Assembly (NCBI GenBank): GCA_965263205.1
Contig: CBDHHF010000016.1
Span: 1 to 64,000, forward strand
Length of the DNA stretch: 64,000 nucleotides
Reading direction: 5' to 3'
From: JBCCIM01 sp965263205
GTDB lineage: Bacteria > Bacteroidota > Rhodothermia > Rhodothermales > JAHQVL01
The notes under the pieces: model-generated
Databases searched by the model: none
Seen by the model: only the letters and a program-made list of their open reading frames with translations
What the model was told of the DNA's origin: nothing
Shown: positions 26,616 to 37,038 of the stretch, one piece after another
Layout: the number at the start of each line of letters is the position of its first letter
Position numbering within the stretch: position 1 is the first letter of the stretch
Made by a program: the position numbers and the translations under genes

Positions 26616-26729
26616 GACCACAAACGACGTCTCATCTTTTTAATTGTGGCGAAATGCCCTCGTATGGCATCGTACCCTACCAGCAGAAACTGTTAACCTT
26701 CATTTGTTAAACTTCAACTGGTAAACACG

Positions 26730-27128
26730 ATGCGTACTTCTTCTTTCTTTAACCGTATGCTTTCCATCGCTGCTTTTGTTAGCCTCTTTGTTTTGGGTAC
26801 CGGGTTTTCCTCAAGCCCACAGGTTGCATCTGAGCTTGAAGGCACCTGGCTTATCGATTTACGGCCTGAACCCAATGCTGCCCCTTACATCCAGCGCATG
26901 GTAATCACCTCTACGAAGGGGAATAAACTCCAGGGTACGTTTTACGACAGCAAAATCATGAATGGCAAGATCAATACCTCGTGGGGTAAAGTGGTTTTTG
27001 CGTTCACCACCAGAGACGGCAGCGGGGATTACCACACCGTTGGTACACTGGAAAATGGAAAGCTCACAGGCACAACCCATTCGATCGGTCGCGGCTTTGT
27101 CTCTCCATGGACTGGAGAGCGGAAGTGA
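26730..27128 (+). CDS. Small exported protein, unknown
   Basis: Protein of 132 residues with a signal peptide (to about residue 30, FVLGTGFSSS). The mature part is a short beta-rich domain, LEGTWLIDLRPEPNAAPYIQ then MVITSTKGNKLQGTFYDSKI and GTLENGKLTGTTHS, resembling lipocalin-like or NigD-type small exported barrels. It lies 114 bp after the AraC regulator and is followed by a strong terminator. No catalytic residues were recognised. Confidence 0.75.
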   Translation: MRTSSFFNRMLSIAAFVSLFVLGTGFSSSPQVASELEGTWLIDLRPEPNAAPYIQRMVITSTKGNKLQGTFYDSKIMNGKINTSWGKVVFAFTTRDGSGDYHTVGTLENGKLTGTTHSIGRGFVSPWTGERK

Positions 27129-27145
27129 GGATCCTACAGCCAACC

Positions 27146-27190
27146 AAACGCCGCGCCGTATCCTTTACTGCGCGGCGTTTGTCGTTTTTG
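27146..27190 (+). terminator. Rho-independent terminator
   Basis: AAACGCCGCGC (27146-27156), a 13-base loop, GCGCGGCGTTT (27170-27180), then GTCGTTTTTG. An 11-bp perfect stem. Confidence 0.9.
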
Positions 27191-27302
27191 TAACCCTTAT
27201 GGCATTTGGGGCTTCAAAAAAAGCAGCATGATACATTGATTGTCGGCACGCTTGCAGTTAACATCTATAGACCACGCGCTACACGTTAACCTGTTTGATG
27301 CC

Positions 27303-28876
27303 ATGAGAATCCCCATTCCCCGGCCCTTGAGTATGCTCTTGCTAGCGGTCTTAAGTGTTTTGTGCGCTTGTACAGCACATGAACGTGCGCAGCCGGCTCG
27401 CCCCAATATCCTTTTTGCTATTGCTGACGATGCTTCGTTTCCACACATGGGCGCGTATGGCACAGATTGGGTAGATACGCCGGCGTTTGATCGCATTGCT
27501 GCAGAAGGGCTCCTGTTCATGCGCGCGTATACGCCAAACGCCAAGTGCGCGCCTTCACGTGCAGCTATCCTTACGGGCCGTAATTCCTGGCAGTTGGAAG
27601 AGGCGGCCAACCACTGGCCCTACTTTCCGGCAAAATTCAAGACGTATGCAGAGGCATTGACGGAGCAGGGGTATCACGTGGGGTACACGGCCAAAGGATG
27701 GGCACCAGGGGTTGCGGAAGATGCTGACGGTAATCCACGGCAGCTTACGGGGCAACGTTACAGCGATGTGAAGCTTACGCCGCCGGCTGATCATATTTCT
27801 GATGTCGATTATGCGGCAAACTTTGAAGCATTTCTTGACGATCATGAAGGCGATGCCCCTTTTGTCTTTTGGTACGGCTCCCTCGAGCCTCATCGCGCCT
27901 ATGAATATGGCGTAGGCGCGCGTCTGGCTGATAAGGCGTTGGAAGAAGTAGACCACGTGCCGGCCTTCTGGCCTGATACCGACTCGGTGCGCACCGATAT
28001 GTTAGATTACGCCTACGAAATTGAACACTTCGATCAGCACCTTGGTCGTATGTTGGCGCTTCTGGAAGCGCGGGGTGAACTTGACAACACACTGGTTGTG
28101 GTGACAGCTGACAACGGGATGCCTTTCCCGCGCGTAAAAGGACAGGCCTATGAACTGTCGAATCACCTCCCGCTTGCCATGATGTGGCCTGACGGCATTG
28201 CAAACGCGGGACGCACCATCGAAGAGTTTGTCAGCTTTATCGACTTTGCGCCTACGTTCCTTTCACTTGCCGGCCTCGATGCAGAAACCGTAGGCATGCA
28301 GCCCATCACCGGGCGTGATCTCATGCCAGTCTTTGCAAATACGCCGCATGATATGCGCGAGCACGTGTTGATTGGCAAAGAGCGGCACGACATCGGCCGG
28401 CCCAATGACGCCGGCTACCCGATGCGGGGTATTGTGTAAGGGCGATTTCCTTTACATCAAAAACTTCAAAACAGACCGATGGCCATCGGGCGATCCTGTA
28501 ACCGGGTATCTGAATTGTGATGGGAGTCCCACCAAAACCGTCTGCCTCAACCGACGCAACACGGCAGCACATCAGTATTGGGCGATGTCATTCGACAAGC
28601 GTCCGGCTGAAGAGCTCTACAACATCCGCGACAGACCCTGACTGCCTGAATAACCTGGCTACGGATCCGGCCTATGCCAATCAACTGGCTGAGCTGTCCC
28701 GGCAGATGACCGATGCACTCACAGCCGAAGCTGATCCCCGCATCCTGGGCAACGGCGATATTTTCGATGCCTACACGTATGCCGACAAAAAACACCAGGG
28801 ATTCTACGAGCAGTATCAGGCCGGCACCGCGGGCAATACCGGCTGGGTCAATCCTTCAGATTATGATGATCGGTAG
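27303..28876 (+). pseudogene. Type I sulfatase, interrupted by two +1 frameshifts
   Basis: Arylsulfatase-family enzyme that hydrolyses sulfate esters. Start at ATG 27303, giving a lipoprotein-like signal (LAVLSVLCAC). Metal-site residues lie in IADDAS (40-45), and the formylglycine precursor Cys82 is in CAPSRAAILTGR. VVTADNG (about 264-270) is a second metal-site segment. The first frame stops at 28439 after GYPMRGIV. Dropping the T in GTG-T-AAG continues as KGDFLYIKNFKTDRW in the next frame to about 28632. Dropping one A in GAC-A-GAC then continues as DPDCLNNLATDPAY to 28876. The repaired protein is about 523 residues and complete. Real inactivation or two sequencing insertions are equally visible. 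A second sulfatase follows 47 bp later. Confidence 0.85.
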
Positions 28877-28923
28877 CGCGCATGTGTGCTGGTTTCTATC
28901 CACCCATTATTTTCAATTAGGTT

Positions 28924-30402
28924 ATGCGAAATCTCAGCGTTTGCTTACTGGTGTTGCTTCTAGCCGGCTGGCAGTCTCATACAGAAGAAGGACCAGCGGC
29001 AACACAGCCAAACATCTTGTGGATCTTTGCAGAGGATATGGGGGTGGAGTTGAGTTTGCTGGGCACACCGGAAGTACACACCCCCAACATTGATGCGCTG
29101 GCCCAAAAAGGCATGTACTTCAAACAGGCTTTTACAACGGCTCCAGTGTGTTCGCCGGCGCGTTCAGCAATAAACACCGGCATGTACCAGATGGCGATAG
29201 GTGCGCACAACCACCGGTCGCACCGGCCAGAGGATACCTCCGCGTACCCGTTTCCACTACCAAACGGCGTGCAGGTTATTTCAGATCACATGCGGCATGC
29301 CGGTTATTTTACGGCCAATATTCGGCAGATGCCCGACGACGCGTGGTTCAGGGGTACGGGCAAAACCGACTGGAATTTCACCTATGCCGGCCAACCGTTT
29401 GATTCAGATGACTGGGCTGATTTGAAAGCCAATCAACCCTTTTACGCACAGGTCAACTTTCCCGAAACGCATCGTGGCAAAGATTGGAATGAGGCGCACC
29501 TGAATATCGAAAAAACTGCAGATCCGGCAAAAGTGGTACTGCCACCGTATTACCCGGATCATCCCGTGGTGCGCGAAGATTGGGCGCAGTACCTGAATGC
29601 CATCATGGCACTCGATCGTAAAGTGGGCGATGTGCTTAGCTTTCTTGAGCGCGATGGATTAGCGGACAATACAATCGTTGTTTTTATGGCGGATCACGGG
29701 CGCGCGATGGTGCGCGGTAAGCAATGGCCGTACGACAGTGGCCTGCATGTGCCGATGTTGATCTACATCCCGGATACGTTGCCGGCACCTGCGGGCTATG
29801 CGCCGGGCACCATGAGTACGCAACTCATTCAATCCCTCGACATCACCGCAACCACGATTGCGTTAGCTGGCTTGCAGAAACCCGCTGGTATGCAGGGCCG
29901 CGTTTTGTTTGGCACCCAAATGGAGCCACCACGGACCTACGTGTTTGGTGGCCGGGATAGGGGAGATGAGACTGTAGATCGTATTCGTACGGTGCGTAGC
30001 CGGCGCTACCGTTACATCCGCAACTACTACCCCGGCCGGCCTTTCCTGCAAATGAATGGCTACAAAGAGGCCAGTTATCCAACGATCTGGGCGATGCGTA
30101 AATTGCATCAGGAAGGCAAGCTGACGCCGGCGCAGGCATATTTACTCGCGCCAACGCGCCCGATAGAGGAATTGTACGATGTAATTGCCGACCCATACGA
30201 AGTGAACAACCTGGCGTCATCGGCTGATCACGAGGAAATCAAGCGGCAACTCAGCTTTGCCCTGGATGAATGGATCGCAGAAATTGACGACCAGGGGCGT
30301 TTCCCAGAGCCGGCATCAGTACAGGCTTATTACGAGGCACGCATGGTTCGCATTTACACCGAGCGCATCGAGGCCTTGCGTACGGAGTGGGGGATTGAGT
30401 AG
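28924..30402 (+). CDS. Type I sulfatase (intact)
   Basis: Protein of 492 residues with an N-terminal signal (VCLLVLLLAGW). Sulfatase fold: metal site IFAEDMG (34-40), formylglycine motif CSPAR with Cys76, and the C-terminal metal-site segment VFMADHGR near 254. The Cys-type motif needs the anaerobic or aerobic formylglycine-generating enzyme, which is not in this window. Substrate is likely a sulfated polysaccharide or small sulfate ester, as marine Bacteroidota sulfatases act on algal glycans; no glycoside hydrolase is adjacent to define it. Last gene before a strong bidirectional terminator. Confidence 0.92.
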   Translation: MRNLSVCLLVLLLAGWQSHTEEGPAATQPNILWIFAEDMGVELSLLGTPEVHTPNIDALAQKGMYFKQAFTTAPVCSPARSAINTGMYQMAIGAHNHRSHRPEDTSAYPFPLPNGVQVISDHMRHAGYFTANIRQMPDDAWFRGTGKTDWNFTYAGQPFDSDDWADLKANQPFYAQVNFPETHRGKDWNEAHLNIEKTADPAKVVLPPYYPDHPVVREDWAQYLNAIMALDRKVGDVLSFLERDGLADNTIVVFMADHGRAMVRGKQWPYDSGLHVPMLIYIPDTLPAPAGYAPGTMSTQLIQSLDITATTIALAGLQKPAGMQGRVLFGTQMEPPRTYVFGGRDRGDETVDRIRTVRSRRYRYIRNYYPGRPFLQMNGYKEASYPTIWAMRKLHQEGKLTPAQAYLLAPTRPIEELYDVIADPYEVNNLASSADHEEIKRQLSFALDEWIAEIDDQGRFPEPASVQAYYEARMVRIYTERIEALRTEWGIE

Positions 30403-30406
30403 TCAC

Positions 30407-30443
30407 AACACAAAACGGGCGCTCCTGGCGCCCGTTTTGTGTT
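30407..30443. terminator. Bidirectional terminator between convergent genes
   Basis: AACACAAAACGGGCG (30407-30421), loop CTCCTGG, CGCCCGTTTTGTGTT (30429-30443): a perfect 15-bp stem with A-rich and T-rich arms, serving the sulfatase (+) and doxX-like gene (-). Confidence 0.93.
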
Positions 30444-30466
30444 GCTGTAATATCTGTACTAAGGTG

Positions 30467-30853
30467 TTACGCCGGCTCCGAAGCCAACTGCTTTGTTGGA
30501 AAGAGCTGCTTGTCGTAGTAGTATGATACACCCAGCATCACCAGGGCTACGATGGCTCCCAGGTGCTCGCCGTCGCCAACCATGAGGTGGGCTGTTGCGG
30601 CAAGAATAAAATCAAAGCAGAGGCCGGCATAGGCCCATTCTTTCAGGACAGCCGATTTCTTGGTCAAGATTGCTACGATAGCCAGAATTTTGGCGATGGC
30701 AAGCGGAATTACGATGTATTCCGGGTAGCCGAGGCCGTCAAATACCGACTGAACCTCCGCCGTGTTAAACAGGTACATGCCGGCTGAGCCCAGCATCATC
30801 AGGCTCACGAGTCCAGTTGAAATCCAGTAGAGGATTTGGGGTAGCTTCTGCAT
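30467..30853 (-). CDS. DoxX-like small membrane protein
   Basis: Protein of 128 residues with four membrane helices (about 7-28, 46-65, 73-92, 96-115) and the DoxX-like pattern GLGYPEYIVIPLAIAKILAI. The family is linked to quinone or thiosulfate redox chemistry in a few cases, but most members are uncharacterised. It sits 22 bp after mtgA on the same strand, so they may share a transcript. Confidence 0.85.
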   Translation of the reverse strand: MQKLPQILYWISTGLVSLMMLGSAGMYLFNTAEVQSVFDGLGYPEYIVIPLAIAKILAIVAILTKKSAVLKEWAYAGLCFDFILAATAHLMVGDGEHLGAIVALVMLGVSYYYDKQLFPTKQLASEPA

Positions 30854-30875
30854 CGTCTCTAGTAATCAAAAGTGG

Positions 30876-31635
30876 TTAGTTTTGTGTTGGCGCAAGGCAA
30901 TTCCCGTAGGTATCGCCGATGCGCGCCATGTCGGACTCGATCAGGGCTGCGCGGTCGCTCAAGTAAGCAGTTGGTGCACTTGGGTTCGACCGGGTGGGGG
31001 TAGGCAGCGCTGCGGCAAGCAAGGCCGATTCCTGCATGGTAAGCTTTGATGCCGACTTTCCAAAATAATGATGCGCGGCCGCTTCTGCGCCATAAATCCC
31101 AAACCCCCATTCAGCAAGGTTTAGATACACTTCCAAAATGCGTTTTTTCGGCCAGAGTACTTCAATAAGTGCCGTGAAGTAGGCCTCAAAACCTTTCCGT
31201 ATCCATGATCGCGTGGGCCAGAGAAAGGCATTCTTCGCGGTTTGCATGGAAATAGTCGATGCCCCGCGCTTGATTCTTGCGTCTTCGTTGTGTGCCTGTG
31301 CCTTGGCGATAGCTGTCCAATCGAATCCATTGTGGACGCAAAACTGCTGATCTTCAGCAGCAAGTACGGCGAGGGGGAGGTGATGGGTTTATTTGGTCGA
31401 TTGCAACGGGCCGGCGATCGATATCCAATCCCTTTTGTTGATCGCGCCGCATGATAAAGCTTGACGGTGGATCCGTAAATCGGTACACCAACACCCAAAA
31501 TACACTGAGCAGGAAAAAGAGAATCAACCCGATGGCAATCACGCGTACAGCTATCCGAAATATCGGGAATTTGGACGTACGCTTTGGCTCCTGGGCAGGG
31601 TAATCTACGTAGTGCGACGAGTAATCGGTCGACAT
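30876..31635 (-). pseudogene. mtgA: Monofunctional peptidoglycan transglycosylase, single frameshift
   Basis: GT51 glycosyltransferase that polymerises lipid II into glycan strands at the inner membrane. Residues 1-50 hold the cytoplasmic tail and one membrane helix (VIAIGLILFFLLSVFWVLV). The first frame ends at 31354. Reading on in the frame after a one-base shift within GAGGGGGAGGTG (31371-31382) restores PLAVLAAEDQQFCVHNGFDW, which carries the catalytic Glu of the EDQ.F..H.G motif, then GASTISMQTAKN and WPKKRILEVYLNLAEWG. Only the shift prevents a full-length protein of about 252 residues. The site is a G/C run, so sequencing error is likely. Confidence 0.85.
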
Positions 31636-31734
31636 GGGGGATACAGAAGGGATTGAGAGCGGGGAGTAGCGTCCTTAAGGTAGCAATTCCTTCATTGTTT
31701 CTCAACAACAATACAGCGAATGTCGGCGATTTAA

Positions 31735-31850
31735 TGTGAGAATGCCGAATGTCGATTGCCGAATGTCGATTGCCGAATGATGCGCATTAGGTTGTTGCCG
31801 CTCCTGAAAGAGCCGAATAACTTTCAACCTTTAACCTGCAACCTTTAACG
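31735..31850. repeat. Short tandem and low-complexity intergenic repeats
   Basis: GCCGAATGTCGATT is repeated twice plus a partial unit (31742-31780), followed by AACCTTTAACCTGCAACCTT (about 31825-31844). The GAATGTCGA words recur in the intergenic repeats at 11640-11665, 39780-39860 and 45100-45125. Confidence 0.6.
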
Positions 31851-31851
31851 C

Positions 31852-34536
31852 TTAGAAGGTGAGCCGGTAGCCTAGCATTGGCAGGATGCCCAACTGGGGA
31901 ATCACATTGACCGATTGTTTTTTGATGTCGTATTCCAGGAAACCCTCGTTTTTACGGTGGATGACATTCTGAACATCGAGGTACACCTGGTGGGTTAAGA
32001 AGGGTTTGTTGATGGTATAATTGATGCCAAAATCTACCCGGAAATAGGGATCAAGCTGTTGTGAATAACGCTGTGCTGTATTCAGTCGAATGTTTATGCC
32101 GTTGTCCAACTGCGTGACTTCGAGCGGCGTATAGCGGTTACCGCCGCCAAACATAATTCTGGTGTTGATACCAAGAACGTCTCGTTTTTGCGGGCCCATG
32201 TTGAGTTCGATGCCCGTTACCAAATTGGTCATAAACCGTGTGTTGTACCGGCTTGGGAAAACATGACCATCGATAGTAGAATACTTTGCATCGAAGAGCG
32301 AGCCGTTCAACATGAAATAGTAGCCGTTCGAGAAGAGCTTCTCCAACGACAAGTCAAGGCCGTAGTTGGTTGTGGTACCCGCGTTGGATAAACCTATCGA
32401 AGAAGCATAAACATTGAACAGGAAGTAGGTGTTTACAGCAGAAAACGTACTGCCTGGCAAATCGGCTACGGGTATGTCGTATCCGTGATTGTAGTAGATT
32501 TCTGAACGGAAGCGGGTATTTCCGGCAAACAGTTTCTCAAAAGCCAGCACGTTGTGCCATGATTTAGAGAGTTGGAGATCGCGGTTTGAGAAAGGGATGC
32601 TATCCTGCCGCGTATTTTCGAGAAGGTAGATGCCGAAGGGTTCAATCTGGCTGTGGATGCCGGTCCCGAAAGACAATGTCTTATCCTGTGCAAGTTGCCA
32701 TTTCACGCCCATGCGTGGTTCAAACGTTCTTTCTTTGTTGACGCTAAAATAGGTGCTGTGGACGCCGGCATTGAACGACCAGCGCGTGTTTGGGCGATAC
32801 GTCCACTGCAAAAAGCCGCGCCCCATGTTAACAGGCTCTTTTGCATAAATCTGATAATTCCAGGGTGCATAAGGGTCGAAGTCGCGCGTCCTGAATCGGT
32901 AGGTGAGCCACAGCAAACTACCCGTGACGCCGGCTTCCAGAAGGTGCCGCTCGTTGGGGCGATGCGCAAACTTAAGCTTGGCACGGATGCCTGACTCTTC
33001 CTCCAGCTCTTCGTCTGCGTAGATTTTTTCGTTATTGATCGGCTGCGAGCGTACGTATGTGCTTTCCAGTTCCGACTTGCCAAATGCGGCAACCGTGGTT
33101 TTCAAGAAGGTGGTAGAAGACAACGGTAAAAAATTGCTGATGCCTACAACGCCTTTCCTTTCATCTCCTTCGTCGGCTTCTTTTAGATCATTGTCAGAGA
33201 ACGGGGGATTGACGCATTCGCAGCTCAGACTTTCCTCTTTGTCGTGAAAGTACGATGTGCCACCCAGGCCAAAAATAGTGAATACACCTAGTTTACGTGT
33301 TGGCAGATGAAATTTGAACGCCACGTCTTCATAGGCAATTTCATCGTTCGGGATGATTTTGAAATCAGCCATCAACCCTAGGGTTGAGTAGCGGTAATTC
33401 ACCAAATAAGAGCCACCCTGTTCACCGATGGGGCCCTCCATGGTGCCTTCAAGTCCAAGCGATCCCACACCAATGGTGTATTCGCTTCGCTCAGAATTAC
33501 CTTTGCGCATGTTGAGATCGAACACGCCGGCGAGTGCGTTGCCATACTCTGCCGGAAAGGCACCCGAAAGGAAATCAGAATACGTCAACACATTGGCGCT
33601 GAACATGCTGATGCCACCGCTACTGTGGCCGCCGTCACCAAAGTGATTCGGATTTGGAATCTCGATGCCTTCCAATTGCCATACCGTGTACTTGGGCGAT
33701 TGCCCACGCACAATGACCTCGTTTAGCAGGTCATCTTCAGCCCGTGAGACACCAGAGAACGATTGCGCCATACGCGCCGGATCTGATAAACTGGCTGCGT
33801 AGCGTTGCGTTTGCTCAACAGAAAACGATCGCGCGCTTACGGTAGCCGCCTCGTTGAGCGGGATCATCAGGTCAGGTGCATCGGACACGAGGACCATTTC
33901 CATGTTAACGGGCGACGGGATCAACGCGATGTCCAGCACGAGTTCTTTGCCGGCGGTCAACAGTAATTGTGATACATGCGCAGGATCGTAGCCAATGTAT
34001 TGCACGATGATTGCGTGCCTGCCTAATGGTAAACCCGGAATCTCGAAATTACCGTTTTCGTCTGTACTTGCACCACGAAACGGATCAAGCGAAGCAACAA
34101 CCACATTTGCACCGATGAGCGGGGTTTGGGTGTCGTGGTCGATGACGGTCCCGCGGATGGTTTGCGTATACGCTTTGCGCTGTGCAGGGGGAGCCCAGCG
34201 GAGGGCAATCTGCCGGCCAATGCGCTCATATTCGATATGTAGCGGCGCTAAAAGTTGGTCAAGGATAGCAGAAAGCGGTTCATCTTTCGCGCTGATTTCG
34301 ACAAGTTGATCCGCCGGCAAACTCGACGGACTGTAGATGAACCGAACGCCGGTTTGTGCGCGCAACACCCCAAGCACTTCCAACAACGAAGCCGGCGCTA
34401 CCGATACCGTATGCCGCTGCATCAGCATCTGGTCAGCATCCTGGATGGCAGGTTGCTCTAGTTCTTGTGCTGCCGCATAGAATGGGATCAGCAGGGCAAG
34501 TAGCAAGCTCGATATGATGCGTTTGTATATCGTCAC
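31852..34536 (-). CDS. TonB-dependent receptor with STN domain (intact paralogue)
   Basis: Outer-membrane receptor of 894 residues. The signal peptide ends near 23 (PFYAAAQ). An STN domain (about 42-115, VAPASLLEVLGVLRAQTGVR) can signal to the FecR protein encoded at 37039. A carboxypeptidase-regulatory-like domain follows (about 122-205), then a plug (about 235-340, with VIVRGQSPKYTVWQLEGIEI) and barrel to the C-terminus (GILPMLGYRLTF, Phe last). It is close in sequence to the next receptor upstream (34597-36989), sharing ATVSARSFSVEQTQRYAAS, so the two are tandem duplicates. The upstream sigma/FecR pair is the probable regulator. Ligand unknown; no SusD neighbour. Confidence 0.92.
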   Translation of the reverse strand: MTIYKRIISSLLLALLIPFYAAAQELEQPAIQDADQMLMQRHTVSVAPASLLEVLGVLRAQTGVRFIYSPSSLPADQLVEISAKDEPLSAILDQLLAPLHIEYERIGRQIALRWAPPAQRKAYTQTIRGTVIDHDTQTPLIGANVVVASLDPFRGASTDENGNFEIPGLPLGRHAIIVQYIGYDPAHVSQLLLTAGKELVLDIALIPSPVNMEMVLVSDAPDLMIPLNEAATVSARSFSVEQTQRYAASLSDPARMAQSFSGVSRAEDDLLNEVIVRGQSPKYTVWQLEGIEIPNPNHFGDGGHSSGGISMFSANVLTYSDFLSGAFPAEYGNALAGVFDLNMRKGNSERSEYTIGVGSLGLEGTMEGPIGEQGGSYLVNYRYSTLGLMADFKIIPNDEIAYEDVAFKFHLPTRKLGVFTIFGLGGTSYFHDKEESLSCECVNPPFSDNDLKEADEGDERKGVVGISNFLPLSSTTFLKTTVAAFGKSELESTYVRSQPINNEKIYADEELEEESGIRAKLKFAHRPNERHLLEAGVTGSLLWLTYRFRTRDFDPYAPWNYQIYAKEPVNMGRGFLQWTYRPNTRWSFNAGVHSTYFSVNKERTFEPRMGVKWQLAQDKTLSFGTGIHSQIEPFGIYLLENTRQDSIPFSNRDLQLSKSWHNVLAFEKLFAGNTRFRSEIYYNHGYDIPVADLPGSTFSAVNTYFLFNVYASSIGLSNAGTTTNYGLDLSLEKLFSNGYYFMLNGSLFDAKYSTIDGHVFPSRYNTRFMTNLVTGIELNMGPQKRDVLGINTRIMFGGGNRYTPLEVTQLDNGINIRLNTAQRYSQQLDPYFRVDFGINYTINKPFLTHQVYLDVQNVIHRKNEGFLEYDIKKQSVNVIPQLGILPMLGYRLTF

Positions 34537-34596
34537 GCTGAGAAGGTTGGCTTCCGGACACAGGGTAAGCTACATCCGGAAGCCTCGCAAGGCATC

Positions 34597-36989
34597 TTAG
34601 AAGGTTATTTTATAACTAAGGATCGGAAGCAAACCGCCATGGAAAAAGGCGACCTGTTCAAAATTTCTGTTGTAGTCAAAGCCCTGTACGTTCAGTCTGT
34701 CCGTGATGTTTTGTATGTCAAAACGGATGGCGTGGGTAAGGGCTGACTTGTTGACTGTATAGCTTAAGCCGACATCCAGGCGGTAGTACGCGTCTACCTG
34801 GTTCTCGTAGGTATTTGCTCCATCCAGCACCGGAAAACCGAGCTCACGTGAGCGGGCAATATCAAGCGGCGTGTACCGATTGCCGCCGGCGAGCAAGAAA
34901 CGGACGTTCAGGCCAAACTGGTTTCTGTTTTTGAGCGAAAACTCTTTGCCGCCAACGAGATTCACCACGTAGTTGCCGGCATACCGCGTATTGTAGGTCT
35001 GCCCGTCGAGTGGGGTATAGCGCGATTCATAGAGTGAGCCTGTGAACAGGTAATAGTATCCTTTGCTGAGGAATTTCTCCAGCGTCAATTCTACACCGTA
35101 GTTCTCACCGGTACCTTCATTTACCAAAATATCGTCACCAAAAACTATGTCCCAGGCGTCTTCTGCATTAATGGACGAGAAGATTGGATTCTCCGGTGAG
35201 GATGAAACAGGAATGTCGTACAAGTCCTGGTAATACGCCTCGAAGCGTAGCCGAAGTTTGGGTGTGAAATAATGATCGTATCCAACCACGTAGTGCCAGG
35301 CTTTCATCAGATCAAGATCGCGATGCGGTTGGAAGCTTTGGCCGGCAGCGTTGGTACGTTCAGCAAGATAAAGCGCTGTCGACTCTGTGCGAGTGTGGAG
35401 CCCCACGCCAACCGATAGGGTTTGTTTATCCGATAATTTCCAGGCAGCGCCCACGCGCGGTTCAAGCGAATGGTTTTTGTTGAAGTCGAAGTATGTATAA
35501 TGCACGCCTGGCGTGATGGTCAGCCGAGCCGTTGGTCTGAGTTTGAGCTGTACGTGGCTATTCAGCATGCTCGTCCCGCCTTTTTGGTCAAGAAACGTAA
35601 ATAGCGGACCATTGATGCTATTTCTGAGGCGGTTCACGAGGTTGTAGTTTAGCCGGCTACCCACGATACCAACCTGAAGTGTCTGCCGTGCATTAAATTT
35701 GTGGTTCAACTGCAGCGATGCCCGGTACGCGGCATTGCGGGTATCTTGTTGTTCGAGAATCCGCCCGCGGTAGTCTTCGCTTGGAATCAGGATCAACTCG
35801 TCGTCTGTTCTGCGTTCACCCGAGATCATACCAATGGCCTTGACGTAGGTGTTCGGGCCCAGGAGGTGCAAGTAGGAAGCACCCAGAATGCCAACACGCG
35901 GTGCATATTTTCCATTGATGGCGTCGTCAATCGGATCCGCCCATTGTGTTGAATCTGCAACAGCAGTACCATATACGTCCGATGCATCACCGCCCAGGCC
36001 GAACAGTGTGAAGCTGTTACCCTTCTGCGTGGGAAAATTGAATTTGAACGACAAATCCTGGTACTGAATAGATTCTTCAGGCAACACGCCAAAGTTGTTC
36101 AAGACACCTAGCGTGGAGTAGCGGTAGTTAATCAGATAGGAGCCGTTGTAGCCGGCGCTGAAGGGGCCTTCGATGGCCGCATCAATCCCCAATACACCGA
36201 TCTGAAAGGCATATTCACGGTTAACAGCATTCCCGTTCCGAAGTGACAGGTCGAACACGCCGGAGGCTGCGTTGCCGTATTCTGCAGGGAACGCGCCGGT
36301 GAAAAAGTCAGATCGGCTGAGGGTACTCGAACTCAACATGCTCACACCACCGCCGGAGGCCCCTTCACCACCAAAGTGGTTTGGATTAGGCACTTCAATG
36401 CCTTCGAGTCGCCAGAGCAGGCCTTTGGGGGCGTTGCCGCGGACGACGATGTCATTGAGCAGGTCGTCACCGCCGCCGGTTACGCCGGCAAAAGTCTGTG
36501 CCATTCGCGCCGGATCTGAGATACTTGCCGCATAGCGCTGTGTTTGCTCTACCGAAAAAGAACGCGCACTACCGTTGCCATTTCATTCACGGCCAGGCCT
36601 TCAAACTCGTCTGCCACAACAACAACCCCTTCTGTTTCAATAACCGATTCTTCCAATTCGAGCGAAAGGACCAGCTCTTTACCCGTTGTAATCAATACAT
36701 CAGACAAAACGAGGGGCTCATAGCCAATGTAGGTGACCTGTAATGTGGCGCGGCCTACAGGTACATTGGGGATTTCAAAACGGCCGTTTACATCGCTACT
36801 GGCGCCTTTAAGCGGATTTGTATCCAGTACAATAACGTTGACCCCTATCAGCGGAGCCTGCGTATCGAGGTCGACGACGGTGCCGCGAATGGACTGTGTG
36901 AACGTGGCAGCGTCCTGCGCTGTTGCTGACTGCACGGCGGGTGCGGCCGCGGTGATAAAGAGTGCAAATAGCAGATATATGTATTTCAT
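34597..36989 (-). pseudogene. TonB-dependent receptor without STN domain, single frameshift
   Basis: Tandem paralogue of the receptor at 31852. From 36989: signal peptide (PAVQSATAQ) and carboxypeptidase-regulatory-like domain (about 30-115), with no STN domain, so it could transport but not signal. The first frame breaks off at 36549 after NEMATV. Adding one base near 36569-36573 restores SARSFSVEQTQRYAAS, identical to the paralogue, and continues through the plug (IVVRGNAPKGLLWRLEGIEV) and barrel to FHGGLLPILSYKITF. The repaired length is about 797 residues. One missing base is the only lesion, so it is either newly broken or a sequencing error. Confidence 0.87.
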
Positions 36990-37038
36990 GGTTTACTTCG
37001 TTCGGATGAGATTCCCCCTGCAAAGCACAGGGCCGAAA

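Noticed and set aside
27240..27302. Upstream start for the first sulfatase
   Set aside because: ATG at 27303 gives a proper lipoprotein signal directly at the N-terminus.
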